In this document: positions 1-8,325 of the stretch, piece after piece
Numbering within the stretch: the stretch's first letter is position 1
How the letters are laid out: the number at the start of each line of letters is the position of its first letter
Source of the DNA: an uncultured Prevotellaceae bacterium
Lineage (GTDB): Bacteria > Bacteroidota > Bacteroidia > Bacteroidales > Bacteroidaceae
Direction of reading: 5' to 3'
DNA: 42,214 nucleotides
Assembly (NCBI GenBank): GCA_937900485.1
Contig: CALCEL010000035.1
Location: 1-42,214 of the forward strand
Notes under the pieces: generated by a model
Databases searched by the model: none
What the model saw: the letters and a program-made list of their open reading frames with translations, nothing else
Told to the model about the DNA's origin: nothing
Program-made: the position numbers and the translations under genes

Positions 1-47
1 TCTGCCTGTCACGCAGGGGGTCACGAGTTCGAGTCTCGTACGCACCG
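1..47 (+). tRNA. tRNA-Asp (GTC), 3' part only
   Basis: The window opens inside a tRNA. The anticodon stem pairs 1-5 with 13-17 (the outermost pair is U-G). The seven-base loop at 6-12 carries anticodon GTC at 8-10. The T arm is 23-27 paired with 35-39 around a TTCGAGT loop. The acceptor 3' strand is 40-46, with G at 47 as discriminator, which fits tRNA-Asp. No CCA is encoded. The D arm and 5' acceptor strand lie outside the window. Confidence 0.93.
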
Positions 48-57
48 CAAAAGAGTT

Positions 58-89
58 GAGAATTACATTTTTTATGTAATTCTCTTTTT
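58..89 (+). terminator. Rho-independent terminator of tRNA-Asp
   Basis: A perfect 11-bp stem (58-68 with 74-84) closes a five-T loop and is followed by five Ts (85-89). It sits 11 bases after the tRNA end. Confidence 0.85.
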
Positions 90-127
90 GTTTCATCTAT
101 GTTTTTGTGTGTTATTGGAATGTTTGT

Positions 128-2284
128 ATGAGGAAGTTTCTTACGTTTTTTCTTAGCTTCTTGTCTGTTAATGTGTCGTCTCAGACAGATGTTGACATAG
201 ACAGGGTCTTTGAGGCTGGTTTGCCTGTCGTCATGGTGGAGACGGAAGATGACGTGTCTCCCACATACGACTATGCGGTCACTCCGCCCGGATGTGTCGG
301 TAATGCCATCACCAACGCAACGAAGGTGCCCGGACGTGTGGTTGTTCTTGGAGCTGGGAGAGACACTCTGTTCGACAGCGGCTCGTACGTGGCTAAGCAA
401 AGCGGGATGACTATAAAGATACGCGGCAATAGCAGCGCATCGGGAGCTCGTGACACTAAGAAATCGTATAAGATTAAGTTGCAGGCGAAGTCTGACATGC
501 TTTTGGCTTATGACGGGACTGACCATAGAGACAAGAACTGGCTGTTGCTGAAGATGGATGATGAGAGCCCTATGCTGAATTTCGTCACAGGTATGAGTGT
601 GAACAGATGTGTGGGCTTGCAGTACACACCATGTTATGAGCCTGTTAATGTCATGCTTAACGGAGACTATATGGGTGTGTATTTCCTCTCAGAGTCTGTC
701 TGCAGGAATGCGGACGCGCGTATCGACGTGGACAAGAATGATGGGTATATTTTTGAGTACGATCCGTATTGGTGGAACGAGGAAGCGTATGTGGAAAGCC
801 GCTTCAAGTTTAATTACACGCTGAAGTATCCGGATGATGGACTGACGGAGCAGCAGTTGTCTTATTTCACGTCCTTGGTTAACGGGATGGATGATGTCAT
901 AATCGATTATGGCTACTATGCGGATGTTATTGACGTGGAGTCTTTTGCAGCGTGGATGCTGGGACATGATATTCTTGGTACTAAAGACTCCGGTGGGTCT
1001 AACATCTTCCTAACGAAGTATGACTCGTCTGACACCACAAAAGTCATGATGGCGAATATGTGGGACTTCGATACGATTGAGCAGATGAGAGGAGACTGGG
1101 CTAACTCGCATAATGGTCTGTTTTTCCTTTATCTGTTCAACAGAAAGGCGAAGTCTGACTTTGTTAAGGCTTACAAAAGGAAATGGGAGGAGGTGAGCGA
1201 GACGTTGTTTGATGATGTGAGTAACAGTCTGACGTTGTTTGTGGAGTCTGACACCGGTGAGGCGTTGGAGCGCTCTTTGGTGTTGGACGGTCTGCGTTGG
1301 GGAATGGACAGGCAAACCCTGAGAGAGTCGTTGGACAGCGCTTTGGAGTGGCTGACGTACAGAAAAGATTGGTTAGCCTTGAGGATTCCTCGTATCCATG
1401 AGCGTTATTTCCTTAATAATCCGTTGCCGGAGAGACAACACAGCCTTAAGGTATTGGCAATAGGTGATTCGGATATGAGTGATGCCACGGTGTATCTTCC
1501 GGAGGTGTTGGACGGGATGGGAGTGCCGACAGACAGTTACTGCGTGTGTTCCTTGTGTCATGAAGGGGCGTCGCTGAGCTATTGGGCAAAGGCGTTAGGT
1601 GGAAGCGTGACGGACTCGCTGAGACGTGTGGCCGGTGAGTGCATCGTGAGTGAGGACGACAATTCGGAACGGGACATCCTTGCTCATGATTGGGATGTGG
1701 TGGTGTTGCAACAGTCGTATGAGAAGTCTTGTGATTATTCCTCGTTTAACCCTTACCTGAGGACGGTTGTTGACGAGATAAAGAAAAGGTGTCTTAATGA
1801 TAAGGTCACTATTGCCTGGCAGATGACACATTCGCATATGACGTCTGACAGTCTGAGCGCCACGAGTGTCACGGACTCAGTCTGGCAGGTGATGTGTGAC
1901 GTGACAATGCAAATGATAGAGGAGGATGGCGTGGATGTTGTCATACCTGTAGGCACTGCTGTCCAGAACGCCAGAAACACTCCGTTTCTGCAGACGGAAC
2001 ATGAACTGACACGGGACGGCGCCCGTCTTTCCTATGGTGTGGGAAGATTTCTGGCGGCGTGTGTCTGGGCTCAGTCTTTATTCGCTCCTGTTTATGGCTT
2101 CGACGTGTGTGACTGTGGAGTGTCTCATGACGTCATGTCAGCGGAGGCAGGTGACGACGTGATGTATGAGGACTCATGCGTTCCTGTCGATGAGACAAAC
2201 AGAGAGATATGTCTCATGGCCGTCACATACGCATGCCTTACACCGTTTAAGCTGACACAGGTCGCTCCGATTCTGATAAGGTAG
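128..2284 (+). CDS. Secreted CotH-kinase / DUF4886 (SGNH-like) fusion protein
   Basis: 718 residues from the ATG at 128; the frame is open upstream to a GTG at 107, but only the 128 start begins directly with a signal peptide (MRKFLTFFLSF, cleavage probably near VSSQ). The N-terminal part has CotH-family features: IRGNSS followed by a Lys-rich stretch near residue 97, DKNWLLL, the MGVYFLSE strand, and a WDFD motif with Asp313 and Asp315. CotH proteins are atypical secreted or surface protein kinases. From about residue 440 a second domain resembles DUF4886, an SGNH-hydrolase-like family, with GDS (Ser448) as block I. The usual D-x-x-H end of this fold reads D-G-A-R here (Asp630, Arg633), so the catalytic His appears lost. 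It stands alone between a tRNA terminator and a convergent HAD gene. The CotH assignment is firm; substrate and activity are unknown. Confidence 0.85.
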   Translation: MRKFLTFFLSFLSVNVSSQTDVDIDRVFEAGLPVVMVETEDDVSPTYDYAVTPPGCVGNAITNATKVPGRVVVLGAGRDTLFDSGSYVAKQSGMTIKIRGNSSASGARDTKKSYKIKLQAKSDMLLAYDGTDHRDKNWLLLKMDDESPMLNFVTGMSVNRCVGLQYTPCYEPVNVMLNGDYMGVYFLSESVCRNADARIDVDKNDGYIFEYDPYWWNEEAYVESRFKFNYTLKYPDDGLTEQQLSYFTSLVNGMDDVIIDYGYYADVIDVESFAAWMLGHDILGTKDSGGSNIFLTKYDSSDTTKVMMANMWDFDTIEQMRGDWANSHNGLFFLYLFNRKAKSDFVKAYKRKWEEVSETLFDDVSNSLTLFVESDTGEALERSLVLDGLRWGMDRQTLRESLDSALEWLTYRKDWLALRIPRIHERYFLNNPLPERQHSLKVLAIGDSDMSDATVYLPEVLDGMGVPTDSYCVCSLCHEGASLSYWAKALGGSVTDSLRRVAGECIVSEDDNSERDILAHDWDVVVLQQSYEKSCDYSSFNPYLRTVVDEIKKRCLNDKVTIAWQMTHSHMTSDSLSATSVTDSVWQVMCDVTMQMIEEDGVDVVIPVGTAVQNARNTPFLQTEHELTRDGARLSYGVGRFLAACVWAQSLFAPVYGFDVCDCGVSHDVMSAEAGDDVMYEDSCVPVDETNREICLMAVTYACLTPFKLTQVAPILIR

Positions 2285-2323
2285 GGGTGGCTATAGTCTG
2301 CAGTATGCGCACTGGTATTACAT

Positions 2324-2366
2324 GACATGGGTGTTTATCGTCTCTCACACGATAAACACCCATGTC
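2324..2366. terminator. Perfect 17-bp inverted repeat between convergent genes
   Basis: Arms 2324-2340 and 2350-2366 are exact reverse complements around a nine-base loop. It lies between the CotH gene (plus) and the HAD gene (minus), where a bidirectional terminator is expected. Neither side has a clear T tract, so it may instead be an mRNA 3'-end stabiliser. Confidence 0.55.
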
Positions 2367-2389
2367 GCTTGTCTTGCAAACTGTGTGGA

Positions 2390-2477
2390 CTTACACTTAT
2401 GCTTCCTTGTTTATGTAGTGTCGGCTCATCCTCCTTTTCTTCCAGCCTGTGTTTTCTTACGCTTATGCTTCCTTGTT
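2390..2477. repeat. 22-bp direct repeat covering the end of the HAD gene
   Basis: 2390-2411 and 2456-2477 are identical except for one base (A at 2395, G at 2461), with starts 66 bp apart. The second copy contains the last codons and stop of the HAD phosphatase gene; the first lies just downstream of that gene. The sequences flanking the copies do not match. Confidence 0.75.
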
Positions 2478-3284
2478 GAGAATGAATTTCTCCACCACGT
2501 GAGCCACACCGTCCTCCTCGTTGCTGAGAGTGATATAGTCCGCCACCGCCTTGACCTTATCCTGAGCGTTACTCATGGCGACGCCGAGTCCTGCGTACTC
2601 AACCATAGACATGTCGTTGAAGCCGTCGCCGCACGCAATCATCTCCTCTTGTCTCACACCAATCATAGTGTTGAGCTTCTCGAGGCATTTAGCCTTGTCG
2701 ATGCCTAGAGGCACGAGCTCCATGAAGAAAGGTTCTGAGCGGAACACGTTTATCTTGCCGTCCAGCTCGAGTGCCATCTTCTTCTCTAGTTCGTGAAGAG
2801 GCTCAGGGTCACCTACAATCAGACATTTTGGTATCTCATACTTTATCTCGTCGAGAAAGTTGTCCACCTGACGACACGGCATCTTGTTGAGCATAGCCTC
2901 GTAAGCCACGTACTTGTTGCTGGTGTCTTCCGTCACGATGTCCTTGCCGCAGTAGGATAGAATCTCGAAATTATTATCCTTAGCGCATTTGTAAAGATAA
3001 GGTATTACGTCATCCGGTAGCATGTTGGAGTATATCTGTTTCTTGTCCGACCAGTCAATGATGGCTCCTCCGTTGTATGCGAGGACGTAGCCGTGATACT
3101 TGTCCATCTGCAGCTCGTCAGCGAGTGGTGCTATTCCGTATACGGGGCGTCCGGACGCCAGAACAATCTTAATACCTTTTTCCTGTGCTAAAATAAGTGT
3201 CTTTCTTGTGTGCTCTGAGATTGTTTTGTCTTTCTTCGTCAGAGTCCCGTCAATGTCAAGAACTAAAATTTTGTATTCAGTCAT
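2463..3284 (-). CDS. Cof-type HAD-IIB family sugar-phosphate phosphatase
   Basis: 273 residues from the ATG at 3284. The open frame extends 14 codons further, but the family normally starts just before the first motif, as here (MTEYKILVLDIDGT). Motif I DIDGT has nucleophile Asp10 and general acid Asp12. Motif IV is GDGFNDMSM, which binds Mg2+. The region between them forms the C2b cap. This family dephosphorylates sugar phosphates or FMN-like cofactors in the cytoplasm; the substrate cannot be read from sequence. It is monocistronic, divergent from the small exported protein at 3395 and convergent with the CotH gene. Confidence 0.9.
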   Translation of the reverse strand: MTEYKILVLDIDGTLTKKDKTISEHTRKTLILAQEKGIKIVLASGRPVYGIAPLADELQMDKYHGYVLAYNGGAIIDWSDKKQIYSNMLPDDVIPYLYKCAKDNNFEILSYCGKDIVTEDTSNKYVAYEAMLNKMPCRQVDNFLDEIKYEIPKCLIVGDPEPLHELEKKMALELDGKINVFRSEPFFMELVPLGIDKAKCLEKLNTMIGVRQEEMIACGDGFNDMSMVEYAGLGVAMSNAQDKVKAVADYITLSNEEDGVAHVVEKFILNKEA

Positions 3285-3394
3285 AAGAGAGTGATATGTT
3301 TTGTATTTGTTTATGCGAAATAACAAAAAAAACTCGTGGTGTCATATTTTTTGAGTTTTTTATTTTACTTTCGCGTCTTATAAAAGGTGATTAT

Positions 3395-3799
3395 ATGAAG
3401 AAAATAGGACTTTTGCTTTTGGCCTTGCAGATGTCAGCGATGACATTGGCGCAAAAGGATTTCAAAGGCGGCTATCATAATATGGAATGTCAGATACGTA
3501 TGGTTCTAAACCTCGAGAAGGCTGACATACCGATACCTGGACTGGAGCTTGACAGTTGTTACGGGTATTTGCAAGGAAGGATCAACAGCTCTTGGATCAT
3601 ACTCAAGGTGAAGGAGGTGAGTGAGAAGAGCGCTGTCGTGCGAGTGATGTGTGAGAAAGGCGACGTGGCTGAGGACATACGTGTCACGTTGACGGAAGAC
3701 GGCGCAGATGTTGAGCAGATACGCAATTCCTACATCAAGGGAGTGGAAAACAGGAAATATGTTAAATTGCCAAAGGTTATATCTTTTAAGAAAGACTAA
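3395..3799 (+). CDS. Small exported protein of unknown function
   Basis: 134 residues from the ATG at 3395, after AAAAGGTGA about 5 bases upstream, which could serve as ribosome binding site. The upstream in-frame extension (from 3296) is unlikely because the N terminus at 3395 is a clean signal peptide (MKKIGLLLLALQMSAMTLAQ). The mature protein of about 114 residues is Lys/Glu/Val-rich with two cysteines and looks like a small beta-rich fold. I do not recognise the family. It ends 31 bp before the helicase gene and may share its transcript. Confidence 0.75.
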   Translation: MKKIGLLLLALQMSAMTLAQKDFKGGYHNMECQIRMVLNLEKADIPIPGLELDSCYGYLQGRINSSWIILKVKEVSEKSAVVRVMCEKGDVAEDIRVTLTEDGADVEQIRNSYIKGVENRKYVKLPKVISFKKD

Positions 3800-3820
3800 C
3801 GTATAAGAAGGACTAACGTA
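3787..3820 (+). repeat. 17-bp tandem duplication spanning a stop codon
   Basis: 3787-3803 and 3804-3820 are adjacent copies that differ at one base (A3793, G3810). The first copy carries the last codons (Lys-Lys-Asp) and TAA of the upstream small gene; the second repeats the same codons and stop out of use, just before the helicase start. Confidence 0.8.
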
Positions 3821-3830
3821 ACGTGTTGAT

Positions 3831-6218
3831 ATGATGGATATAATGGACGGCTTTAATCCTGTGCAGAGGGCTGCTGTGGAGTATTGCGAAGGTGCCTCGC
3901 TCGTTATCGCCGGAGCGGGGTCGGGAAAGACTCGAGTCCTCACTCATAAGATATCTTACCTTCTGCAAAACGGCTATATGCCTGGGGATATCCTGGCGTT
4001 GACCTTCACAAACAAGGCCGCCAGAGAGATGAAGGACCGTATAGCGCGGATTATTGACGATGAGAGCAAGACACGATATATCTGGATGGGAACGTTTCAC
4101 TCTATCTTCTTGAGAATCTTGAGGACAGAGCATGAGCGTATTGGCTTCTCTTCTAATTTCACTATTTACGACACTGCGGACAGTAAGAGTCTCTTGTCGG
4201 ACATCATGAGGGAGATGGAGCTTGGTGATAAGTATAAGAGCGGTGCCGTGTTGAACGAGATAAGCAACGCTAAGAACCGACTCGTCACGGCTGAAGAGTA
4301 CATAGCTGATAACCTGAATTATCTGGCAGACAAGAATGAGAGGGATATGCCTCTCATTGGTGAGATATACAAGAAGTACAGTGACAGGTGTAGGACTGCG
4401 GACGCTATGGACTTCGATGACATATTGCTGTTCACGTATATACTCTTTGAAAAGAATGAAGATATACGCAGGAAGTACGTGGAGCGTTTCAAGTATGTTC
4501 TCGTGGACGAGTATCAGGACACGAACTATGCACAGCATCAGATTGTCTGGCTGCTGACAAAGGAGAGGCAGCGCGTGTGTGTGGTTGGCGATGATGCTCA
4601 GAGTATTTATAGCTTCCGTGGTGCGAATATAGACAACATACTTACATTTAGAGATCTCTATAAGGACAGTAAGATTTTCAAGCTTGAGCAGAACTACAGG
4701 TCTACTCAGATGATTGTTGAGGCCGCTAACAGTTTGATAAAGAAAAACAGAGGACAGATTAAGAAGAATGTGTTCAGCTGTAATGATGTGGGAGAGCGCA
4801 TCAAGGTTACAGAGAACTACTCAGATATTGAGGAAGGGCAGGTCGTGGTCAGACAAATCGGAGGACTCTGCCGCTCTGAAGGATGTGCCTACTCAGACTT
4901 TGCCATCTTGTATAGGACTAACGCCCAGAGCCGTGTGCTGGAGGAGGCGTTAAGGAAGAGCGCTATACCTTATAAGATATTCGGAGGATTATCCTTCTTT
5001 CAGCGTAAGGAGATAAAAGACATCATAGCGTATCTGAGGTTGTGTGTCAATCCTAACGATGAGGAGGCGCTGAAGAGAGTGATAAACTATCCTACGCGAG
5101 GAATAGGTGACACGACTCTCAGAAAACTGAAGGAATGTGCCGGAAACAACATGGTCAGCCTGTGGAGCGTCATCAGTGAGCCTGAGCGGTATGAGCTTGG
5201 TGTGTCTAAAGCTACGTGCGTTAAGCTTGGCATGTTCCATGCTCTTATCTCTGGATTTATAGAGGACGCCAGGAGTCTTAACGTGTGGGAGTTGGGACAA
5301 AAAGTTATTAACGACACAGGCATCAAGGATGACATCTATCGTGACAAGACACCTGAGAATCTGTCTCGTCAGGAGAATGTGGAGGAGCTTATAGGTGGAA
5401 TGAATGACTTCTGTGAAGGACGTATGGAGGAGGATGAGAGTGCTTTGGTGGAAGACTACCTGTCAGAGGTGTCGCTGGTGTCAGACCTTGACTCCGACAA
5501 GGATGACGATCCTAACAAGGTTACTCTAATGACAGTACACTCCGCCAAGGGACTGGAGTTCAATACAGTCTTCGTGGTGGGACTGGAAGAGGGACTCTTC
5601 CCGAGTGACATGGCGAGGTCGCATCGTGACATGGAGGAGGAGAGGCGTCTTTTTTATGTGGCGTTGACACGCGCAGAGAAACACTGCTTCATATCATATG
5701 CCAAAAGCAGATACAGATATGGTAAGCTTGAGTTCGCCGACCGTTCCAGGTTTATCGGCGACATAAGTCCGGATTGTCTTGACATGAGTGGTGTGTCTGG
5801 TGGCAGGTCGTCGTTCTCCTCGGACAAGGACGTGGAGTTGCCATGGAAAAGAAAGAGTGTCACTCAGCGTGATGAGTATCCGTCTGCCAATGTCGGTGCG
5901 GGACGTGCAGACAGCTTCTCGTCTTTCATGAACAGGCGTGTGGTGACAGAGAAGAAACCTGAAGTCATGTCGCAACCATCAGGCGTCAGACGTATTACGA
6001 GAGTCACAGACGCTGATGTCGGCAGGGTAGTGGCCAAGTCACCGGGCGAGAGTGATAAGTTGGCAGTTGGTAAGGTGATAGAGCATCAGCGATTCGGAGT
6101 CGGTGTCATTGAGGCACTCGACGGACGGGGTGATGACACCAAAGTCACTGTGGCTTTTAAGAATCTCGGAAGGAAGCAGCTTCTTGTGAAGTACGCTAAG
6201 TTTAAGGTCTTAAACTGA
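3831..6218 (+). CDS. pcrA: ATP-dependent 3'-5' DNA helicase, PcrA/UvrD type
   Basis: 795 residues, full length for superfamily 1A helicases that unwind DNA in nucleotide excision repair, mismatch repair and removal of stalled complexes. In order: Q motif (Gln12), Walker A GAGSGKT (28-34), Walker B VDEYQD (Asp226-Glu227), motif III GDDAQSIYSFRGA, motif IV QNYRST, motif V TVHSAKGLEF, motif VI VALTRAEK. The C-terminal 60 residues (GKVIEHQRFGVGVIE) resemble the Tudor-like RNA-polymerase-binding tail of PcrA. Start choice is ATG 3831 or the next codon at 3834. A 31-bp gap to the exported-protein gene suggests co-transcription; a bidirectional terminator follows at 6306. Confidence 0.95.
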   Translation: MMDIMDGFNPVQRAAVEYCEGASLVIAGAGSGKTRVLTHKISYLLQNGYMPGDILALTFTNKAAREMKDRIARIIDDESKTRYIWMGTFHSIFLRILRTEHERIGFSSNFTIYDTADSKSLLSDIMREMELGDKYKSGAVLNEISNAKNRLVTAEEYIADNLNYLADKNERDMPLIGEIYKKYSDRCRTADAMDFDDILLFTYILFEKNEDIRRKYVERFKYVLVDEYQDTNYAQHQIVWLLTKERQRVCVVGDDAQSIYSFRGANIDNILTFRDLYKDSKIFKLEQNYRSTQMIVEAANSLIKKNRGQIKKNVFSCNDVGERIKVTENYSDIEEGQVVVRQIGGLCRSEGCAYSDFAILYRTNAQSRVLEEALRKSAIPYKIFGGLSFFQRKEIKDIIAYLRLCVNPNDEEALKRVINYPTRGIGDTTLRKLKECAGNNMVSLWSVISEPERYELGVSKATCVKLGMFHALISGFIEDARSLNVWELGQKVINDTGIKDDIYRDKTPENLSRQENVEELIGGMNDFCEGRMEEDESALVEDYLSEVSLVSDLDSDKDDDPNKVTLMTVHSAKGLEFNTVFVVGLEEGLFPSDMARSHRDMEEERRLFYVALTRAEKHCFISYAKSRYRYGKLEFADRSRFIGDISPDCLDMSGVSGGRSSFSSDKDVELPWKRKSVTQRDEYPSANVGAGRADSFSSFMNRRVVTEKKPEVMSQPSGVRRITRVTDADVGRVVAKSPGESDKLAVGKVIEHQRFGVGVIEALDGRGDDTKVTVAFKNLGRKQLLVKYAKFKVLN

Positions 6219-6305
6219 TATGTCTCATGTCTATGTGACCATGGCTGGACGGGCTTTTCTATGCATAAGGTCAGATGACGTGGAGACGTGAGTGGATATA
6301 AAAGC

Positions 6306-6341
6306 AAAATCGACATCAACGCTTGTTGATGTCGATTTTTT
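6306..6341. terminator. Bidirectional terminator
   Basis: A 12-bp GC-containing stem (6309-6320 with 6325-6336), extended by AAA/TTT pairs, closes a four-base loop. T tracts lie on both sides (6337-6341 on plus; TTTTGCTTTTA on minus). It ends the helicase transcript and the converging tRNA-Thr transcript. Confidence 0.85.
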
Positions 6342-6379
6342 GTTGTAGCTTTGCATTGCTTTTAAGCAAGGCGTTTGTG

Positions 6380-6452
<73 letters not shown>

Positions 6453-6485
6453 AAACTGCCAACCTGTGTTTTTGGTTTGCGGATG

Positions 6486-6515
6486 CAAAGGTAGTGTTTT
6501 TATTTTATCTGCAAA
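6486..6515 (-). promoter_or_regulatory. Promoter of tRNA-Thr
   Basis: On the minus strand a TTTG (6512-6515) is followed after 18 bp by TACCTTTG (6486-6493), matching the Bacteroidetes housekeeping promoter TTTG-N19-TAnnTTTG. It ends about 33 bases before the tRNA. Confidence 0.75.
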
Positions 6516-6540
6516 AAGAATTTGACAACTTTATAATTTT

Positions 6541-7476
6541 ATGAGAAGAATTTTTGTCTTTTTTCCATTGCTGATGTGCGCCCTCTGTTTTTTTAACTCA
6601 TGTGATAGGGGCAGCGTCAACAATAAGTCGTCTGTGTTCGCTAAGTCTGACAACTTCGATTATGATGATGAGTATGAAGAGCAAGAGGCCGAGAGTGGTG
6701 AGAGTGATGCTGAGGAAGAGACATACAATTCTTTGGAAGCGGAGGCTGAGTGCGCTGAGGGGCTGGCACAAGTACCTTACACGCAGCTGGAGCAGCCTGG
6801 TCCTATCAATGGAGAAAGAGAGACGATTCTGTTCAAGAACCAGTTCATCATCTCTTTCAATGCTAATTATCTGTGTCCTTTTTATGTGGCATGGCATCTC
6901 ACAAAAGACCGTGTGAAAGGCAATGCGAGACGTGTTGACGAGTTCATACCTGACTATGTCCTGTCGGAGTCGTCAAGAGTTGAGACATCCGATTATTATG
7001 GCTCAGGTTATGACAGAGGACATATGTGTCCTGCCGGTGATAACAAGAATGATGCTGAAGCCATGAAACAATCGTTCATGATGACCAACATCTGTCCTCA
7101 GAACCATGAGCTTAATTCGGGAATATGGAATGACCTGGAGCAGTTGTGCAGACAGTGGGTTAAGGACTATGGTGATCTGTATGTGGTGTGCGGACCTGTG
7201 TTCGACGGTAAAAATCCAAAGAAAATAGGTAAGCGTAAGAATATGAAGATTGCCGTTCCGGACCGTTTCTTCAAGTGTGTGCTTATGATGGGAAGGACGC
7301 CGAAAGCCATAGCCTTTATCTTTCCTAACCGAAATGCTGACAAGGATCTGAGGGATTATTGCGTCAGTGTTGACAAGGTGGAGAAGATAACAGGCATAGA
7401 CTTCTTTCCGAAACTGGATGACAGTGTAGAGAAGCGTGTGGAGAAGGAGTGCAATCCTGCCGCATGGGGCATTTAG
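6541..7476 (+). CDS. DNA/RNA non-specific endonuclease, lipoprotein
   Basis: 311 residues. The N terminus (MRRIFVFFPLLMCALCFF then NSC) is a lipoprotein-like signal, so the enzyme probably sits anchored in the envelope. An acidic Asp/Glu-rich linker (about 40-70) precedes the nuclease domain. The catalytic DRGH motif is Asp158-His161 (DRGHMCPAGDNK), and the Mg2+-binding Asn lies in the following MTNICPQNHELN segment. These features define the NUC1/EndA family, which cuts single- and double-stranded DNA and RNA. It lies 32 bp before pyrK, but no functional link is evident. No clear promoter box is seen upstream, which overlaps the tRNA-Thr promoter region. Confidence 0.92.
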   Translation: MRRIFVFFPLLMCALCFFNSCDRGSVNNKSSVFAKSDNFDYDDEYEEQEAESGESDAEEETYNSLEAEAECAEGLAQVPYTQLEQPGPINGERETILFKNQFIISFNANYLCPFYVAWHLTKDRVKGNARRVDEFIPDYVLSESSRVETSDYYGSGYDRGHMCPAGDNKNDAEAMKQSFMMTNICPQNHELNSGIWNDLEQLCRQWVKDYGDLYVVCGPVFDGKNPKKIGKRKNMKIAVPDRFFKCVLMMGRTPKAIAFIFPNRNADKDLRDYCVSVDKVEKITGIDFFPKLDDSVEKRVEKECNPAAWGI

Positions 7477-7508
7477 TATGTTTTTGAATAGATGAAAAAT
7501 CGTATTAT

Positions 7509-8285
7509 ATGAGGAAATTCGTAAAAGACCTAACAGTGGCTGGCGTGGATTATCCACACGAGCGTTATGTGTTGTTGAAACTGACGGACGACGAGCTGTT
7601 GCCGGAGATGCTACCTGGACAGTTTGTCGAGGTTAAGGTGGAGGACAGTCCAAAAACGTTCCTGAGACGTCCGATATCCATCAACTATGTCGACAGGGAG
7701 TCAAACCAGTTGTGGCTGCTTATACAGCTCGTGGGAGAAGGAACGCGTAAGTTAGCCAAACTGAGATGTGGTGACAAACTGAATGTGGTGTTCCCACTGG
7801 GTAATGGATTTTCACCGATGGGACAGAAGGGTGAGAAGGTGCTGCTCGTCGGCGGTGGAGTGGGAGTCGCTCCGCTACTTAACTATGGTAAGGAACTGAG
7901 CGAGTCAGGCGCTAAGCCGGTGTTCCTGTTGGGGGCGCGCTCAAAGTCCGACCTGTTGGAACTTGACATGTTCAAGGCTATCGCCCCTGTTTATATAACA
8001 ACAGAGGATGGCAGTGTGGGCGAGAAAGGATTCGTGACTCAGCACTCTCTCCTTGAGACAGAGACATTCGACCGCATATCCGTTTGCGGACCGAAACCGA
8101 TGATGGTCAGTGTGGCACGTTATGCCAAGTCGAAGGGTATACCATGTGAGGTGAGTCTTGAAAACATGATGGCGTGTGGAGTGGGTGCTTGTCTGTGTTG
8201 TGTCGAGAAGACCGTCAAGGGAAATGTCTGTGTATGTAAGAACGGCCCGGTGTTCCCGACAGATCAGTTGACTTGGGATTTATAG
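7509..8285 (+). CDS. pyrK: Dihydroorotate dehydrogenase B, electron transfer subunit
   Basis: 258 residues, normal for PyrK. It passes electrons from the flavin of PyrD through a 2Fe-2S cluster and FAD to NAD+ in pyrimidine biosynthesis. The FAD-binding RRPIS motif is at 53-57, the NAD-binding glycine motif GGGVGVAPL follows the barrel, and CGPKPMM is typical of the ferredoxin-reductase fold. Cluster ligands are Cys223, Cys228, Cys231 and a Cys near 243. It lies 40 bp upstream of pyrD, so the two form an operon encoding the heterotetramer. Confidence 0.96.
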   Translation: MRKFVKDLTVAGVDYPHERYVLLKLTDDELLPEMLPGQFVEVKVEDSPKTFLRRPISINYVDRESNQLWLLIQLVGEGTRKLAKLRCGDKLNVVFPLGNGFSPMGQKGEKVLLVGGGVGVAPLLNYGKELSESGAKPVFLLGARSKSDLLELDMFKAIAPVYITTEDGSVGEKGFVTQHSLLETETFDRISVCGPKPMMVSVARYAKSKGIPCEVSLENMMACGVGACLCCVEKTVKGNVCVCKNGPVFPTDQLTWDL

Positions 8286-8325
8286 AGAGAAACGATTTTG
8301 AAAAGAGATATCATATAAGAAGAAA

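Noticed and set aside
2322..2708. A 128-codon plus-strand frame overlapping the HAD gene
   Set aside because: It is antisense to a clear HAD phosphatase and includes the inverted repeat, so it is a shadow frame.
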